A stretch of 64,000 bases of DNA from Marinomonas aquiplantarum (lineage in GTDB: Bacteria; Pseudomonadota; Gammaproteobacteria; Pseudomonadales; Marinomonadaceae). The translations under genes were made by a program, and so were the position numbers. The stretch spans positions 279,945 to 343,944 of the forward strand of contig NZ_QNRF01000005.1 in the NCBI RefSeq assembly GCF_003314975.1, given 5' to 3'. Every line of letters starts with the position of its first letter. The first letter of the stretch is position 1. Below the pieces are notes generated by a model. The model made no database searches, had not been told where the DNA came from, and worked only from the letters and a program-made list of their open reading frames with translations. Shown here in pieces: positions 1 through 9,562 of this stretch.

Positions 1-1
1 A

Positions 2-589
2 ACTCATGAGAGTGAGATCCGTAAACTTTGGGGTGTGTCTTATGACAGAAACCGCAAAACTATTGCTGAGAACAGCGATGCTGTTGATTTATTGAAGCAG
101 CAGATTAAAACGCTAAAATCAGATCTTTCCACACAAGCTAAACGCATCGCTTACCAAGATGATGCGTTTAGTGATTTGGAAGCCGCTTATAATAAGCTGT
201 TACCAACAGTGGCAGAGATGGACGGCTTAACAAAAGAATTGAGTACGCAAGTCAAAAGTCAAAGTGATAAAATTCAACAGCAATCAGTGCAGCTCACTAG
301 GGTAGACGAAAATCTCAATGAGCAAAAAGGAGCGACACAAGCGCTTGCTTTGAGCATTGAAAGCGTATCACAGGAGCTCAGCCGATTACAGAATCAGTTA
401 AACACGGTTGAAGAAAAAGCCTCGACGTCAAATGCGTCAGACTTAACTCAAGTGCAGCAAACTTTGAAGCAACAGCAAGAAGCGATTCAATCTAGTGACG
501 CCTTCCGGTCGCAGGTAAATGCTGAAATAATCCGTTTGCGTAAGCAGATTAATCAGCTGATGTTAGAGCAACAACTTAACGCCCAATAG
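2..589 (+). CDS. C-terminal part of a coiled-coil protein, function unknown
   Basis: The reading frame is open to the left edge of the window, so the true start lies outside it. A GTG at 35 could serve as a start, but the in-frame residues before it (ESEIRKLWGVSYDRN) look like normal coding sequence. The visible 195 residues are hydrophilic, rich in Gln, Lys, Glu and Ser, with heptad-like spacing over most of the length, which indicates a long coiled coil. There is no visible transmembrane segment or catalytic motif. A strong terminator follows 24 bases after the stop. I do not recognise the family; a structural or partitioning-type protein is possible but unsupported. Confidence 0.75.
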   Translation, partial: THESEIRKLWGVSYDRNRKTIAENSDAVDLLKQQIKTLKSDLSTQAKRIAYQDDAFSDLEAAYNKLLPTVAEMDGLTKELSTQVKSQSDKIQQQSVQLTRVDENLNEQKGATQALALSIESVSQELSRLQNQLNTVEEKASTSNASDLTQVQQTLKQQQEAIQSSDAFRSQVNAEIIRLRKQINQLMLEQQLNAQ

Positions 590-612
590 AAATCAGCGAA
601 ACACACTAATTT

Positions 613-646
613 AAAAGGCTAAAGGGGAGACTCTTTAGCCTTTTTT
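613..646 (+). terminator. Rho-independent terminator
   Basis: Arms AAAAGGCTAAAG and CTTTAGCCTTTT pair perfectly around an 8-base loop and are followed by a run of T. It closes the coiled-coil gene and isolates it from cysD. Confidence 0.9.
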
Positions 647-721
647 GTACTTTTACATAAGTTGAGTCTATATAGCTTTTTTAATATACATATTCTACTA
701 AAGTCTAGATGGTGTGGTTTT

Positions 722-743
722 TATAACTTAAAGGCATGTTATA
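722..743. promoter_or_regulatory. Inverted repeat upstream of cysD
   Basis: TATAAC and GTTATA flank ten bases about 43 bases before the cysD start. The right arm runs into TATAGT, which could be a -10 element. CysB-type control of cysDN would be expected from the pathway, but this short repeat alone does not identify a regulator. Confidence 0.3.
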
Positions 744-785
744 GTGTGAGAAATGCTAAAGCCTTAATATTAGAGATGGGACATT

Positions 786-1691
786 ATGACAGAGGCAAGA
801 CTGACACACCTAAAACAGCTGGAAGCGGAAAGTATTCATATTATCCGTGAAGTGGCTGCCGAATTTGATAATCCGGTAATGCTTTATTCCATTGGTAAAG
901 ACTCAGCGGTAATGCTGCATTTGGCCATGAAAGCTTTTTATCCAGGAAAGCCACCGTTTCCACTAATGCATGTGGATACGGGTTGGAAATTTAAAGAGAT
1001 GATTAAGTTTCGTGATGAGATGGTCGCCAAGCTTGGCCTTGAGCTCATTGTTCATCAAAATCAGGAAGGCCTTGAACAGGGTATTGGGCCTTTCACTCAT
1101 GGCAGTGCGAAACATACGGATGTGATGAAAACCCAAGCTCTAAAACAAGCCTTAGACAAATATGGTTTTGATGCGGCATTTGGCGGTGCTCGCCGTGATG
1201 AAGAAAAATCTCGTGCGAAAGAGCGCGTGTATTCTTTTCGTGATAAGCAACATCGTTGGGACCCTAAGAATCAGCGTCCTGAATTATGGAATATCTATAA
1301 TGGGAAAGTGAACAAGGGCGAAAGTATTCGTGTTTTCCCTTTGTCAAACTGGACTGAGCTGGATATCTGGCAATACATCTACTTAGAAAGTATTCCAATT
1401 GTTCCTTTGTATTTCTCTGAAAAACGTCCTGTTGTCGAGCGTGATGGTACTTTGATCATGGTTGATGATGATCGTATGCCATTAAACGGTGAACAGCCTG
1501 AAATGAAATCTGTGCGCTTTCGTACATTAGGTTGTTATCCATTGACTGGGGCGGTTGAGTCAGAAGCCAACACACTCCCTGAAATTATTCAGGAAATGTT
1601 GCTGACCAAGAGTTCAGAGCGTCAAGGGCGAATGATTGACCATGACTCAGCAGGGTCTATGGAAGAGAAGAAGAAACAAGGTTATTTCTAA
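786..1691 (+). CDS. cysD: Sulfate adenylyltransferase subunit 2 (CysD)
   Basis: Small subunit of ATP sulfurylase, which makes adenosine 5'-phosphosulfate (APS) from sulfate and ATP in the cytoplasm, with GTP hydrolysis by CysN driving the reaction. At 301 residues it is full length. The PAPS-reductase-like fold is seen in the loop [14 protein letters not shown] near residues 36-49, in HVDTGWKF, and in the [15 protein letters not shown] segment. The start [16 protein letters not shown] matches the family. cysN begins 17 bases downstream, so the two form an operon. Confidence 0.98.
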   Translation: MTEARLTHLKQLEAESIHIIREVAAEFDNPVMLYSIGKDSAVMLHLAMKAFYPGKPPFPLMHVDTGWKFKEMIKFRDEMVAKLGLELIVHQNQEGLEQGIGPFTHGSAKHTDVMKTQALKQALDKYGFDAAFGGARRDEEKSRAKERVYSFRDKQHRWDPKNQRPELWNIYNGKVNKGESIRVFPLSNWTELDIWQYIYLESIPIVPLYFSEKRPVVERDGTLIMVDDDRMPLNGEQPEMKSVRFRTLGCYPLTGAVESEANTLPEIIQEMLLTKSSERQGRMIDHDSAGSMEEKKKQGYF

Positions 1692-1708
1692 GTTTGGAGT
1701 AAAAGAGC

Positions 1709-3322
1709 ATGTCTCACCAGTCAGAACTGATCAGCCAAGACATACTTGGTTACCTAAAACAGCATGAAGAAAAAGACCTGTTGCGTCTTCTGACATGTGG
1801 TAACGTTGATGATGGTAAAAGTACCTTAATTGGCCGCTTGTTACACGATTCAAAATTGATTTATGAAGATCATTTGGACGCGGTTAAACGCGACAGTAAA
1901 AAGTCCGGCACACAGGGCGAAGAGGTTGACCTCGCGCTTCTAGTGGATGGCTTACAAGCTGAGCGCGAACAAGGCATTACTATTGACGTGGCCTACCGTT
2001 ATTTCTCAACGGAAAAACGTAAATTTATCATTGCCGATACACCTGGGCACGAACAATACACTCGTAACATGGCGACCGGAGCCTCGACCTGTGATTTAGC
2101 GATCATCTTGATTGATGCCCGTTATGGTGTGCAGACACAAACACGCCGTCATAGCTATATTGCCTCTTTGCTGGGTATTAAGCATGTGGTTGTGGCCGTT
2201 AATAAAATGGATTTAGTTGATTTCTCTGAGCAAACTTTTAACGACATCCAGTCAGATTATTTGAAGTTTGTCGATCAGCTTGGCGATCGTAAACCTGCCG
2301 ATATTCAATTTGTTCCTATGTCAGCCTTACGTGGTGACAATGTTGTTAATCCATCTGAGAGTACGCCTTGGTATAAAGGTGGTTCTTTGATGTCGATTCT
2401 CGAATCGGTACAAATTGATCGTAACGTAAAGCAGTCCGCTTTCCGATTGCCAGTGCAATATGTAAACCGTCCTAATTTGGATTTTCGTGGTTTCGCAGGC
2501 ACGATTGCAGCTGGCCAAGTAAAACCTGGTGACAAAGTTGTGGCTTTGCCTTCAGGTAAAACCTCTAACGTGGATAAAATTGTTACCTTTGATGGTGAGT
2601 TGGATTCAGCGAAAGCGGGGCAAGCCGTTACCATTACTTTGACGGATGAAATTGATATCAGCCGTGGTGACATGTTATCTCATGCAGACGCAGAACCGTT
2701 GATTTCATCTGCACTACGTGCGTCTCTTGTGTGGATGGCGGAACAGCCATTAGTGCCTGGTAAACTGTATGACTTTAAGTTGGGTACGCAGACCGTACCA
2801 GGTAAAGTGCATCATTTTAATCATAAGATCGATGTAAATACTCTTGAGCATAGTGTGATTGATGAGCTTGAGTTAAATGGCATTGGTGATGCTGTCTTAC
2901 AATTTGATACGCCTGTGGCATTTGATGAATACCAAAACAGTCGATTGACAGGGGCTTTGGTCATTATTGATCGTCTCACCAATGTTACCGTTGGTGCTGG
3001 TATGGTCGAAGAGGCCGTAGTTGAGTTAGACCAAGAGTCTCTAGTGACCGCTGAAGATCGTGCGGCTCGCCTTGGTCAAAAGCCAGCTATTATTGCTTTG
3101 TCATCTCAGGTGTTGGATAAGTCAGAACTGATTGAGCGTCTGCTGTTAAGAAGCGGTGTAACGGCTCTTGCGAAAGCGAATGCCACCGATGAAGAAGCGA
3201 ATTTGGTTCGCCAAACAGGTGTGGCAATTTTAGTGTCTGATGACAACATTGCTGATTATTCAATCACTGGATCTGTGGTCGACGATGTGGTTGAGCAAAT
3301 CATAGAAAGCATTCGATTATAA
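1709..3322 (+). CDS. cysN: Sulfate adenylyltransferase subunit 1 (CysN), with unusual C-terminal extension
   Basis: GTPase subunit of ATP sulfurylase. The G domain shows GNVDDGKST (P-loop), DTPGHEQY and NKMD, followed by elongation-factor-like beta-barrel domains. At 537 residues it is longer than E. coli CysN (about 475) and much shorter than CysNC fusions carrying an APS kinase. The extra tail from about residue 449 begins [12 protein letters not shown], like the linker and first strand of a CysC domain, but the GxSGxGKS P-loop is absent. I infer an eroded APS kinase domain. A strong terminator follows. Confidence 0.97.
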   Translation: MSHQSELISQDILGYLKQHEEKDLLRLLTCGNVDDGKSTLIGRLLHDSKLIYEDHLDAVKRDSKKSGTQGEEVDLALLVDGLQAEREQGITIDVAYRYFSTEKRKFIIADTPGHEQYTRNMATGASTCDLAIILIDARYGVQTQTRRHSYIASLLGIKHVVVAVNKMDLVDFSEQTFNDIQSDYLKFVDQLGDRKPADIQFVPMSALRGDNVVNPSESTPWYKGGSLMSILESVQIDRNVKQSAFRLPVQYVNRPNLDFRGFAGTIAAGQVKPGDKVVALPSGKTSNVDKIVTFDGELDSAKAGQAVTITLTDEIDISRGDMLSHADAEPLISSALRASLVWMAEQPLVPGKLYDFKLGTQTVPGKVHHFNHKIDVNTLEHSVIDELELNGIGDAVLQFDTPVAFDEYQNSRLTGALVIIDRLTNVTVGAGMVEEAVVELDQESLVTAEDRAARLGQKPAIIALSSQVLDKSELIERLLLRSGVTALAKANATDEEANLVRQTGVAILVSDDNIADYSITGSVVDDVVEQIIESIRL

Positions 3323-3344
3323 AGACGGTTTTTCTTTAATACGC

Positions 3345-3374
3345 AAAAGGCCTGCTCTAAGAGCAGGCCTTTTT
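3345..3374. terminator. Bidirectional terminator between cysN and the siderophore-interacting protein gene
   Basis: A 13-base perfect stem (AAAAGGCCTGCTC / GAGCAGGCCTTTT) with a TAA loop has T-rich flanks when read on either strand. It sits between two convergent genes and can serve both. Confidence 0.92.
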
Positions 3375-3417
3375 GTTTGTAACATGACGTCATGCGGACA
3401 AATCCTAGTTGTTGGGA

Positions 3418-4152
3418 TTAAGCCATTTCAGCATCTTGTCGTTTTGCTTCTTTATGCTGGTCTTCATTACTTCCCAATTTCCAGTAACTGGAAATATAGA
3501 GATTCTCTTTTGACACGCTTTTGTCTTTCTTAAAGAAGTCTCGAAGCATTTTCATACTATTAAACTCGCAAGCCGCCCATACGGCAGGGAAGCCATGTAG
3601 CCAGTCTAGTGCTTGCACTTGTTGCAGTAAAAAATCACTTTGTTGACCAGGGTGAGGGTTGATTGCCCAAACAATTTTTATGCCTTCAGGGTGTGTAAGT
3701 GGCTGGATGTCCGATTCAGATACCACTTCAATAACAGCATAGCCTTTTGCGTCTGCAGATAATTGAGCTAGATTGACACTGATGGCAGGTAGAGCCGTCA
3801 TATCTCCCGCTAATAAAAACCAGTCACCAGAGTTGGCAATCATTTTTTTGGGGCCAGGGCCGCCAATGCTAATGCTGTCGCCTGGCTCGGCAGATTTTGC
3901 CCATGATGATGCCGGACCGCCATCCTCATGTAGCATAAAGTCGATATCAATTTCATTGTGACGTTGATGGCGAATGGTATAAGTTCGAAATAAAGGTTTA
4001 CCATTGGTTGGAAAAATGAGCTTTACATAGCCGCTCTCTTGATCATCTGGAATGGTCTGAATGTTTTCGCCACCGAGTGTCACTCTGAGCATATTTGGTG
4101 TAATCAGTTCTTTACGAATAACAATGAAGTCTCGAGGTTGCATTCTGCTCAT
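3418..4152 (-). CDS. Siderophore-interacting protein, FAD-dependent ferric-chelate reductase
   Basis: Flavin reductase of the ViuB/YqjH (NfeF) family, which frees iron from ferric siderophores in the cytoplasm. The FAD-binding motif RTYTIRHQ, the phosphate-loop segment GGPGPKK, LAGDMTALPAI, and the C-terminal signature YWKLGxxExxHKxAKRQDAE are all present. I place the start at 4152 (MSRMQPRDF), 244 residues, because AAGG lies ten bases upstream. The open frame extends farther but runs into the marR gene. The gene follows marR by 11 bases and is probably controlled by it. Confidence 0.93.
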   Translation of the reverse strand: MSRMQPRDFIVIRKELITPNMLRVTLGGENIQTIPDDQESGYVKLIFPTNGKPLFRTYTIRHQRHNEIDIDFMLHEDGGPASSWAKSAEPGDSISIGGPGPKKMIANSGDWFLLAGDMTALPAISVNLAQLSADAKGYAVIEVVSESDIQPLTHPEGIKIVWAINPHPGQQSDFLLQQVQALDWLHGFPAVWAACEFNSMKMLRDFFKKDKSVSKENLYISSYWKLGSNEDQHKEAKRQDAEMA

Positions 4153-4163
4153 AATGTTTGGCC

Positions 4164-4598
4164 TTAATCTTTTGAATACTGAGTTAGGTTGCTTTTCATC
4201 AACTCGGTCAGTTGAATAAAGCTTTCTATTTCTTGTTGCGTCATGCCACTGCACATTTGAGTGCGTGCCTGTTTATCAACATGGGCAATTTTTTGTTGTA
4301 ATCCTTTACCGGCCACCGTTAATGAAATAACTTGGCAACGGTTATTAGTCGGATGTTTGGCTTTTTCAATGTAATCTTGTTCCAGCAAATCTTTTACTAA
4401 CCTTGCGACTTGAGATTTGTCTAGTCTCAACTTTTGGGCAATATCGCGAGCGCTGCAATTTTCAATGTTAGTGATGCACTTTAGTGCCCGAATGTGAGTG
4501 ACAGGGATTAAAATACCTGCCTCAGCAGCGAGTGACTTTAATGCTTTGCGATAACTTAGTGTTAAGCCATGTAGTGCTTCGCTAATATTGTGTTGCAT
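4164..4598 (-). CDS. MarR-family transcriptional regulator
   Basis: 144 residues with the winged-helix MarR fold. The recognition helix lies around SARDIAQKLRLDKSQVARLVKDL (residues about 53-75), followed by the wing (NNRCQVISLTVAGKGL). It heads a two-gene unit with the siderophore-interacting protein. In the related YqjI-YqjH arrangement a dedicated regulator controls the ferric reductase, so an iron- or metal-linked role is likely. The ligand cannot be read from the sequence. A perfect palindrome lies 44 bases upstream of its start codon. Confidence 0.93.
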   Translation of the reverse strand: MQHNISEALHGLTLSYRKALKSLAAEAGILIPVTHIRALKCITNIENCSARDIAQKLRLDKSQVARLVKDLLEQDYIEKAKHPTNNRCQVISLTVAGKGLQQKIAHVDKQARTQMCSGMTQQEIESFIQLTELMKSNLTQYSKD

Positions 4599-4641
4599 GT
4601 GGCTTGCCTCTATTTGAGAATGATTGTACTTTACTTTTTAT

Positions 4642-4658
4642 AGTTGACTTTGTCAACT
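4642..4658. promoter_or_regulatory. Perfect 17-base palindrome, candidate MarR operator
   Basis: AGTTGAC-TTT-GTCAACT lies between divergent genes, just upstream of marR. Its size and symmetry suit a MarR dimer, and the position suits autorepression. Binding is inferred. Confidence 0.6.
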
Positions 4659-4771
4659 TGGATTTTTTTATTATTAGACAAGATCTCACTGTTTGCATAA
4701 TTGAATCTGTGGACGCTAGTATAAGTGATCCCAAAACTAGGCTCAGAAATGTTGAGAATGTATGCCGCTAT

Positions 4772-5260
4772 ATGAATAGAAAGACAGTTATCGATTTAAT
4801 TATAAGGGCGCTTGAGGCGCGGTTTGAGACAGCCAAAGCGGCTGCACAGCAAGCAAGAGAGGCGGCAATAAACGAGGAGAGTGTGGCTGAAACTAAATAC
4901 GATACGTTTGGTCTTGAATCCTCTTATTTAGCACACGGTCAATCACAACGAGTCATCGAATGTGAAAATGATTGGATGCAATTTAGTCGTCAAGTGCCGG
5001 TTGAAGGCGACGCGAAGGGAAAAGTTGCTTTGTGGTCTTTAATTAGGTTAGTCCCCTTAAACAGTTCAATGCCTCTGAGGTATTTTTTCATCTCAAATAT
5101 TGCTGGTGGTTTGAGTTTGCAGTACCAGAGTTCTTCTTTGGTGCTGGTGTCGCCAGAGACCCCGGTTGGTAAAATTCTGCTAAGCCAAGAAGAAGGAGAG
5201 TGTATTTCACTTACTTTAGCTGGAAAAAGCACAGAGTTTGAGATTGACTTAATTCAATAA
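4772..5260 (+). CDS. GreA/GreB-like elongation-factor family protein
   Basis: The C-terminal half resembles the GreA/GreB C-terminal domain: PLRYFFIS, then VSPETPVGKILLSQEEGECISL, and a final strand ending FEIDLIQ. The N-terminal part is a predicted helical segment (ALEARFETAKAAAQQAREAA), followed by ESVAETKYDTFGLESSYLA, typical of this small family in Pseudomonas and relatives. I choose the ATG at 4772 (MNRKTVIDLI, 162 residues). The open frame reaches back to 4604, but those residues are not family-like and overlap the regulatory region. No strong Shine-Dalgarno is visible. It probably binds RNA polymerase, which is inference. Confidence 0.75.
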   Translation: MNRKTVIDLIIRALEARFETAKAAAQQAREAAINEESVAETKYDTFGLESSYLAHGQSQRVIECENDWMQFSRQVPVEGDAKGKVALWSLIRLVPLNSSMPLRYFFISNIAGGLSLQYQSSSLVLVSPETPVGKILLSQEEGECISLTLAGKSTEFEIDLIQ

Positions 5261-5317
5261 TTGCATTGTCTCGTGACAAATTTGGCTCTACCTATAGAGA
5301 GTCGGACTCGCTTCGCA

Positions 5318-5323
5318 TATAAT
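5318..5323 (+). promoter_or_regulatory. Candidate -10 box upstream of aspS
   Basis: A consensus TATAAT lies 125 bases before the aspS start, but no good -35 hexamer sits at the right spacing. Confidence 0.35.
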
Positions 5324-5448
5324 GCTTGGCCTTAAAATATTCTGTTATCCTGCTGGTTGAAATGACGGAGTTATTCACGTTGATTGGCTGGCAGGATGAC
5401 ACACTAAGAACATAGCTCTCTTACTGAGACAGTAATAGGAAAGAAATT

Positions 5449-7218
5449 ATGCGCAGCCATTATTGCGGCGAATTAAATGCTTCTAACATTTCACAAGAAA
5501 TTACTTTATGCGGTTGGGTTCATCGTCGCCGTGATCACGGTGGTGTTATCTTCCTAGACGTACGTGACCGTGAAGGTATCACTCAGGTTGTTTTTGACCC
5601 AGATCGTGCGGATAGCTTCGCTTTGGCTGACAGTGTTCGTAACGAATATGTGATCAAGTTAACGGGGTTGGTTCGAGCTCGTCCTGAAGGCACGATCAAT
5701 CCAAACATGCGTACTGGTGAAATTGAGGTTTTAGGCACAAGCTTAGAGATTCTTAATGCTGCGCAAACGCCACCGTTCCAATTGGATGAACATCAAGCGG
5801 TAGGCGAAGACATTCGTCTTAAAAATCGTTTTATCGATTTACGCCGTCCTGAAATTCAACAAAAAATGCGTTTTCGTTCGAAAGTCACTTCTGTGCTACG
5901 TCGTTACCTAGACGACAACGGTTTCTTGGATATTGAAACACCAATTTTAACGCGCGCAACCCCAGAAGGTGCACGTGATTATTTGGTACCAAGCCGTACG
6001 CAGCAAGGTAGCTTTTTTGCACTGCCACAATCGCCACAGTTGTTTAAGCAATTGTTGATGGTGTCTGGTTTCGACCGTTACTATCAAATTGCTAAATGTT
6101 TCCGTGATGAAGATTTGCGTGCTGATCGTCAACCTGAGTTTACGCAAGTGGACATTGAGACCTCTTTCATGAGCGAAGAGCAGATCATTGCCATGACGGA
6201 AGAAATGATCACTAACTTGTTTAAAGAGTTAATGAACATTGATCTGGGAACCTTCCCGCGTATGCCTTATTCAGAAGCAATGGAAAGCTATGGTAGCGAC
6301 AAGCCAGATTTGCGTATTCCACTGACTTTGGTGACGGTATCTGATTTGATGGCCGATGTTGACTTTAAAGTCTTCTCTGGTCCTGCAACAGATCCAAAAG
6401 GCCGTGTAGCCGCACTTAAAGTGCCTGGCGGTAACAGTCTAACTCGTAAGCAAATTGACGATTATACTAAGTTCGTTGGCATATACGGCGCGAAAGGTTT
6501 GGCTTACATCAAGGTAAACGACAAATCTAACCTAGAAGAAGGTCTGCAATCACCGATTGTAAAATTCCTGCCTGTTGAAGTACGTGGCGCATTGCTTGAA
6601 CGTTTAGAAGCGCAAGATGGCGACTTAATTTTCTTTGGTGCTGATTCTGCGAAAATCGTTAACGAAGCCTTGGGTGCATTGCGTTGTAAACTCGGTGAAG
6701 ATATGGATCTTTACACTTGTGAGTGGGCGCCACTTTGGGTTGTTGATTTCCCAATGTTTGAAGAAACCAGTGATGGCGGTATTACCGCGATTCACCACCC
6801 ATTCACAGCACCTTCTTGTTCACCTGAAGATTTGAAAGCCAATCCATTGACGGCTTTGTCACAAGCTTATGATATGGTTCTTAACGGCACGGAACTAGGT
6901 GGTGGTTCAATTCGTATTCACCAGGCGTCTATGCAAGAAGCGGTTTTTGAATTGTTAAATATCAGTGAAGAAGAGCAAGAAGAGAAGTTTGGCTTCTTGC
7001 TAGACGCATTGAAGTTTGGCGCGCCACCACACGGTGGTTTGGCATTCGGTTTGGATCGTTTGGTTATGCTGATGACAGGATCAAGCTCTATTCGTGATGT
7101 TATTGCCTTCCCTAAAACTCAAAGTGCGACTTGTTTGTTAACTCAAGCGCCTGGCGAAGTTAGCGAGAAGCAATTGAAAGAATTAAGCATTCGTGTTCGT
7201 AAGCCGGTTGCAGAATAA
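5449..7218 (+). CDS. aspS: Aspartate-tRNA ligase (AspRS)
   Basis: Class II aminoacyl-tRNA synthetase that charges tRNA-Asp. The 589 residues match the bacterial type (E. coli 590). An N-terminal anticodon-binding OB fold contains [17 protein letters not shown]. Class II motif 2 lies near [20 protein letters not shown], a GAD insertion domain sits in the middle, and motif 3 is [13 protein letters not shown] near the C-terminus. GGAAAG precedes the ATG. In Pseudomonas this gene also lies near ruvCAB. Confidence 0.98.
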   Translation: MRSHYCGELNASNISQEITLCGWVHRRRDHGGVIFLDVRDREGITQVVFDPDRADSFALADSVRNEYVIKLTGLVRARPEGTINPNMRTGEIEVLGTSLEILNAAQTPPFQLDEHQAVGEDIRLKNRFIDLRRPEIQQKMRFRSKVTSVLRRYLDDNGFLDIETPILTRATPEGARDYLVPSRTQQGSFFALPQSPQLFKQLLMVSGFDRYYQIAKCFRDEDLRADRQPEFTQVDIETSFMSEEQIIAMTEEMITNLFKELMNIDLGTFPRMPYSEAMESYGSDKPDLRIPLTLVTVSDLMADVDFKVFSGPATDPKGRVAALKVPGGNSLTRKQIDDYTKFVGIYGAKGLAYIKVNDKSNLEEGLQSPIVKFLPVEVRGALLERLEAQDGDLIFFGADSAKIVNEALGALRCKLGEDMDLYTCEWAPLWVVDFPMFEETSDGGITAIHHPFTAPSCSPEDLKANPLTALSQAYDMVLNGTELGGGSIRIHQASMQEAVFELLNISEEEQEEKFGFLLDALKFGAPPHGGLAFGLDRLVMLMTGSSSIRDVIAFPKTQSATCLLTQAPGEVSEKQLKELSIRVRKPVAE

Positions 7219-7233
7219 CTTTTTTTGCAAGCG

Positions 7234-7254
7234 AACCGCTTAAATTAAGCGGTT
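7234..7254. repeat. 21-base palindrome after aspS
   Basis: AACCGCTTAA-A-TTAAGCGGTT is a perfect odd palindrome 15 bases past the aspS stop. Read on the minus strand it is followed by a run of A, and on the plus strand it is followed by a second, stronger hairpin. It may add to termination. Confidence 0.6.
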
Positions 7255-7281
7255 GCTGTTAAGGAAACGAAAGAAAAACGT

Positions 7282-7307
7282 AAAAGGCCGCTACTTCGCG
7301 GCCTTTT
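7282..7307 (+). terminator. Rho-independent terminator of aspS
   Basis: AAAAGGCCGC and GCGGCCTTTT pair around TACTTC and are followed by T residues. Confidence 0.92.
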
Positions 7308-7380
7308 TTGTATTTACACATTGCATCTAATGTAAAGCCCTGTTGAAATATACAGTAATGATGGTGCATATGAGAAAACC

Positions 7381-7938
7381 ATGACTGAAACTAGAATTAT
7401 GGCGATTGACCCAGGTTCACGTGTCACTGGCTTTGGTATTATCGATATTATTAAAGGTAAGCCGGTGTATGTAAACAGTGGTTGTATTCGCTTACCTGAT
7501 GAAGACTTATCTGTCAGGTTAAAACACATTTTTAATGGTGTTGAATCGCTTTTGAAAGAGTATCAACCAACGGAGTTTGCCATTGAAGAAGTCTTTATGG
7601 CAAAAAATGCCAACTCAGCCTTAAAACTTGGTCAAGCCAGAGGTGCTGCCATTGTTGCGGCATCACTCCAAGAATTAACGGTAAACGAATATGCTGCTCG
7701 CCGAGTGAAGCAATCCGTGGTGGGAACTGGTGGCGCGGATAAGACTCAGGTTCAAAGTATGGTGCAATTATTACTCGGCTTAACGGCTAAGCCACAAGCC
7801 GATGCGGCCGACGCTTTGGCGATTGCTTTGTGTCATGCCAATACCAGAACATCCGGTGGTCTAGAATACGGTACGGGTAAGCGTGCTGGTCGAAGTACGA
7901 AACGTTGGTCAGAACAAGATGTAAGGAATGTGTTGTGA
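7381..7938 (+). CDS. ruvC: Holliday-junction resolvase RuvC
   Basis: Endonuclease that cuts Holliday junctions symmetrically during recombinational repair, working with RuvAB. It is 185 residues long. The first catalytic Asp is in [13 protein letters not shown], the glutamate is in [23 protein letters not shown], and the C-terminal acidic pair is in [14 protein letters not shown]. It heads the ruvCAB operon and overlaps ruvA by four bases (GTGA). Confidence 0.98.
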   Translation: MTETRIMAIDPGSRVTGFGIIDIIKGKPVYVNSGCIRLPDEDLSVRLKHIFNGVESLLKEYQPTEFAIEEVFMAKNANSALKLGQARGAAIVAASLQELTVNEYAARRVKQSVVGTGGADKTQVQSMVQLLLGLTAKPQADAADALAIALCHANTRTSGGLEYGTGKRAGRSTKRWSEQDVRNVL

Positions 7939-8537
7939 TAGGACGAATTATCGGAACCTTGGTGGAAAAATCACCGCCAGAATTATTAATCGATGTACAG
8001 GGGTTAGGTTACGAGATTAGTGCGTCCATGACGACGATTTATGATTTACCGCAAGTAGGCGAACAAGTCACATTATTCACACATCTCATTGTAAAAGAAG
8101 ATTCCCATACGCTGTTTGGTTTTACAGACAAAAACGAGAGGGCATTGTTTAGAGTCTTAATCAAAGTTAATGGTATTGGCCCTAAAATGGCATTGGCTAT
8201 TTTATCGAGTATGTCAGCGGAAGAGCTTATTGCGAACGTACAAGATTCCGATGTGACTGCACTAACACGCATCCCTGGCGTTGGTAAGAAAACCGCCGAG
8301 AGATTGATTATTGAATTACGAGATAAATTGGGCCAGGCCGCTAAAGGTGACTTGTTTGCTACACCAGCAGTATTGAAACAAGTTCAAGCGGATCCAAGGC
8401 AAGAAGCAGAGGCCGCTTTGATTGCATTAGGCTACAAACCCCAAGAAGCAGCGAAAGCGATTGCCGCTGTGCCAATGGACAATGCAGACAGCGAGTCTGT
8501 TATTAAAGCGGCGTTACAAGGAATGTTGAGGAAATAA
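7935..8537 (+). CDS. ruvA: Holliday-junction DNA helicase subunit RuvA
   Basis: Junction-recognition subunit that loads RuvB for branch migration. I start it at the GTG at 7935 (VIGRIIGTL, 200 residues), because the family begins MIGR, AAGGA lies seven bases upstream, and this gives a GTGA overlap with ruvC. The helix-hairpin-helix pair is clear: [13 protein letters not shown] and [15 protein letters not shown]-terminal three-helix domain ([16 protein letters not shown]) contacts RuvB. Confidence 0.97.
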   Translation: MIGRIIGTLVEKSPPELLIDVQGLGYEISASMTTIYDLPQVGEQVTLFTHLIVKEDSHTLFGFTDKNERALFRVLIKVNGIGPKMALAILSSMSAEELIANVQDSDVTALTRIPGVGKKTAERLIIELRDKLGQAAKGDLFATPAVLKQVQADPRQEAEAALIALGYKPQEAAKAIAAVPMDNADSESVIKAALQGMLRK

Positions 8538-8539
8538 CC

Positions 8540-9553
8540 ATGATTGAGCAAGATCGTATTATCTCAGCAGAATTAAAAGGTAATGATAGGCAGGTAGATC
8601 GTGCTATTCGTCCGCAAGCTCTGTCTGAGTACATAGGTCAACCCGTTGTTCGTGAGCAAATGGAGATTTTTATTCAAGCGGCTCGACAACGTAGTGAGCC
8701 TCTGGATCATACCTTAGTCTTTGGACCGCCAGGGCTTGGTAAAACAACATTAGCACACATCATCGGAAATGAAATGGGCGCAGAAGTTAGAACAACTTCC
8801 GGTCCTGTGTTAGAGCGAGCAGGGGATTTGGCTGCTTTGCTAACCAATTTGAATGAAGGTGATATTTTATTTATTGATGAAATACACCGTTTAAGCCCTG
8901 CTATTGAAGAAGTGCTTTACCCAGCGATGGAAGATTACCAGTTGGACATTATGATTGGGGAAGGTCCTGCTGCTCGTTCAATAAAAATTGAACTCCCGCC
9001 TTTTACACTTGTCGGAGCTACAACACGTGCTGGTTTATTAACATCGCCATTACGTGACCGCTTTGGCATTGTGCAACGACTAGAATTCTATGACGTGGAA
9101 TCATTGACTACTATTGTGTCGCGCTCTGCATCAAAAATGGGCATTCAATTAGACGATAGCGGTAGCTTTGAAGTGGCTAGGCGGTCACGGGGAACACCAC
9201 GTATAGCGAATCGTTTGTTACGCCGTGTTCGTGATGTTGCGCAAGTGGAAGGCGTTGATTTAGTTGGACAAAAAGTTGCCCAACGAGCATTGGATATGTT
9301 AAGTGTAGATAGTCAAGGGTTTGATCATTTAGATAGACGTATGTTGTTGACTATGATAGAAAAGTTCGATGGAAGACCTGTCGGCCTTGACAGTGTGTCT
9401 GCCGCACTTGGCGAAGATAAAGATACCATTGAAGATGTGATCGAGCCATTTTTGATACAGCAGGGGTTTGTCATACGCACTCCGCGAGGTCGGCAAGTAA
9501 CGAAAAGAGCTTATGAACATTTTAATTACCAATTACCAAACGATTTAAAATAG
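8540..9553 (+). CDS. ruvB: Holliday-junction branch-migration ATPase RuvB
   Basis: AAA+ motor that drives branch migration with RuvA. The 337 residues have Walker [15 protein letters not shown], Walker [11 protein letters not shown], sensor 1 GATTRAG, the arginine-finger region [15 protein letters not shown], and a C-terminal winged helix ending [12 protein letters not shown]. It starts two bases after ruvA. Its stop codon overlaps the ribosome binding site of tolQ, so transcription probably continues into the tol genes. Confidence 0.98.
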   Translation: MIEQDRIISAELKGNDRQVDRAIRPQALSEYIGQPVVREQMEIFIQAARQRSEPLDHTLVFGPPGLGKTTLAHIIGNEMGAEVRTTSGPVLERAGDLAALLTNLNEGDILFIDEIHRLSPAIEEVLYPAMEDYQLDIMIGEGPAARSIKIELPPFTLVGATTRAGLLTSPLRDRFGIVQRLEFYDVESLTTIVSRSASKMGIQLDDSGSFEVARRSRGTPRIANRLLRRVRDVAQVEGVDLVGQKVAQRALDMLSVDSQGFDHLDRRMLLTMIEKFDGRPVGLDSVSAALGEDKDTIEDVIEPFLIQQGFVIRTPRGRQVTKRAYEHFNYQLPNDLK

Positions 9554-9562
9554 AGGTCCATG

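Noticed and set aside
662..850. ORF overlapping the start of cysD
   Set aside because: It is in a different frame over the cysD promoter and start, with no family-like sequence.
2305..2673. Minus-strand ORF inside cysN
   Set aside because: Antisense shadow of a well-supported gene with no family-like sequence.
1709..3322. CysN as an active CysNC fusion with APS kinase
   Set aside because: It is only 537 residues long and lacks the kinase P-loop.
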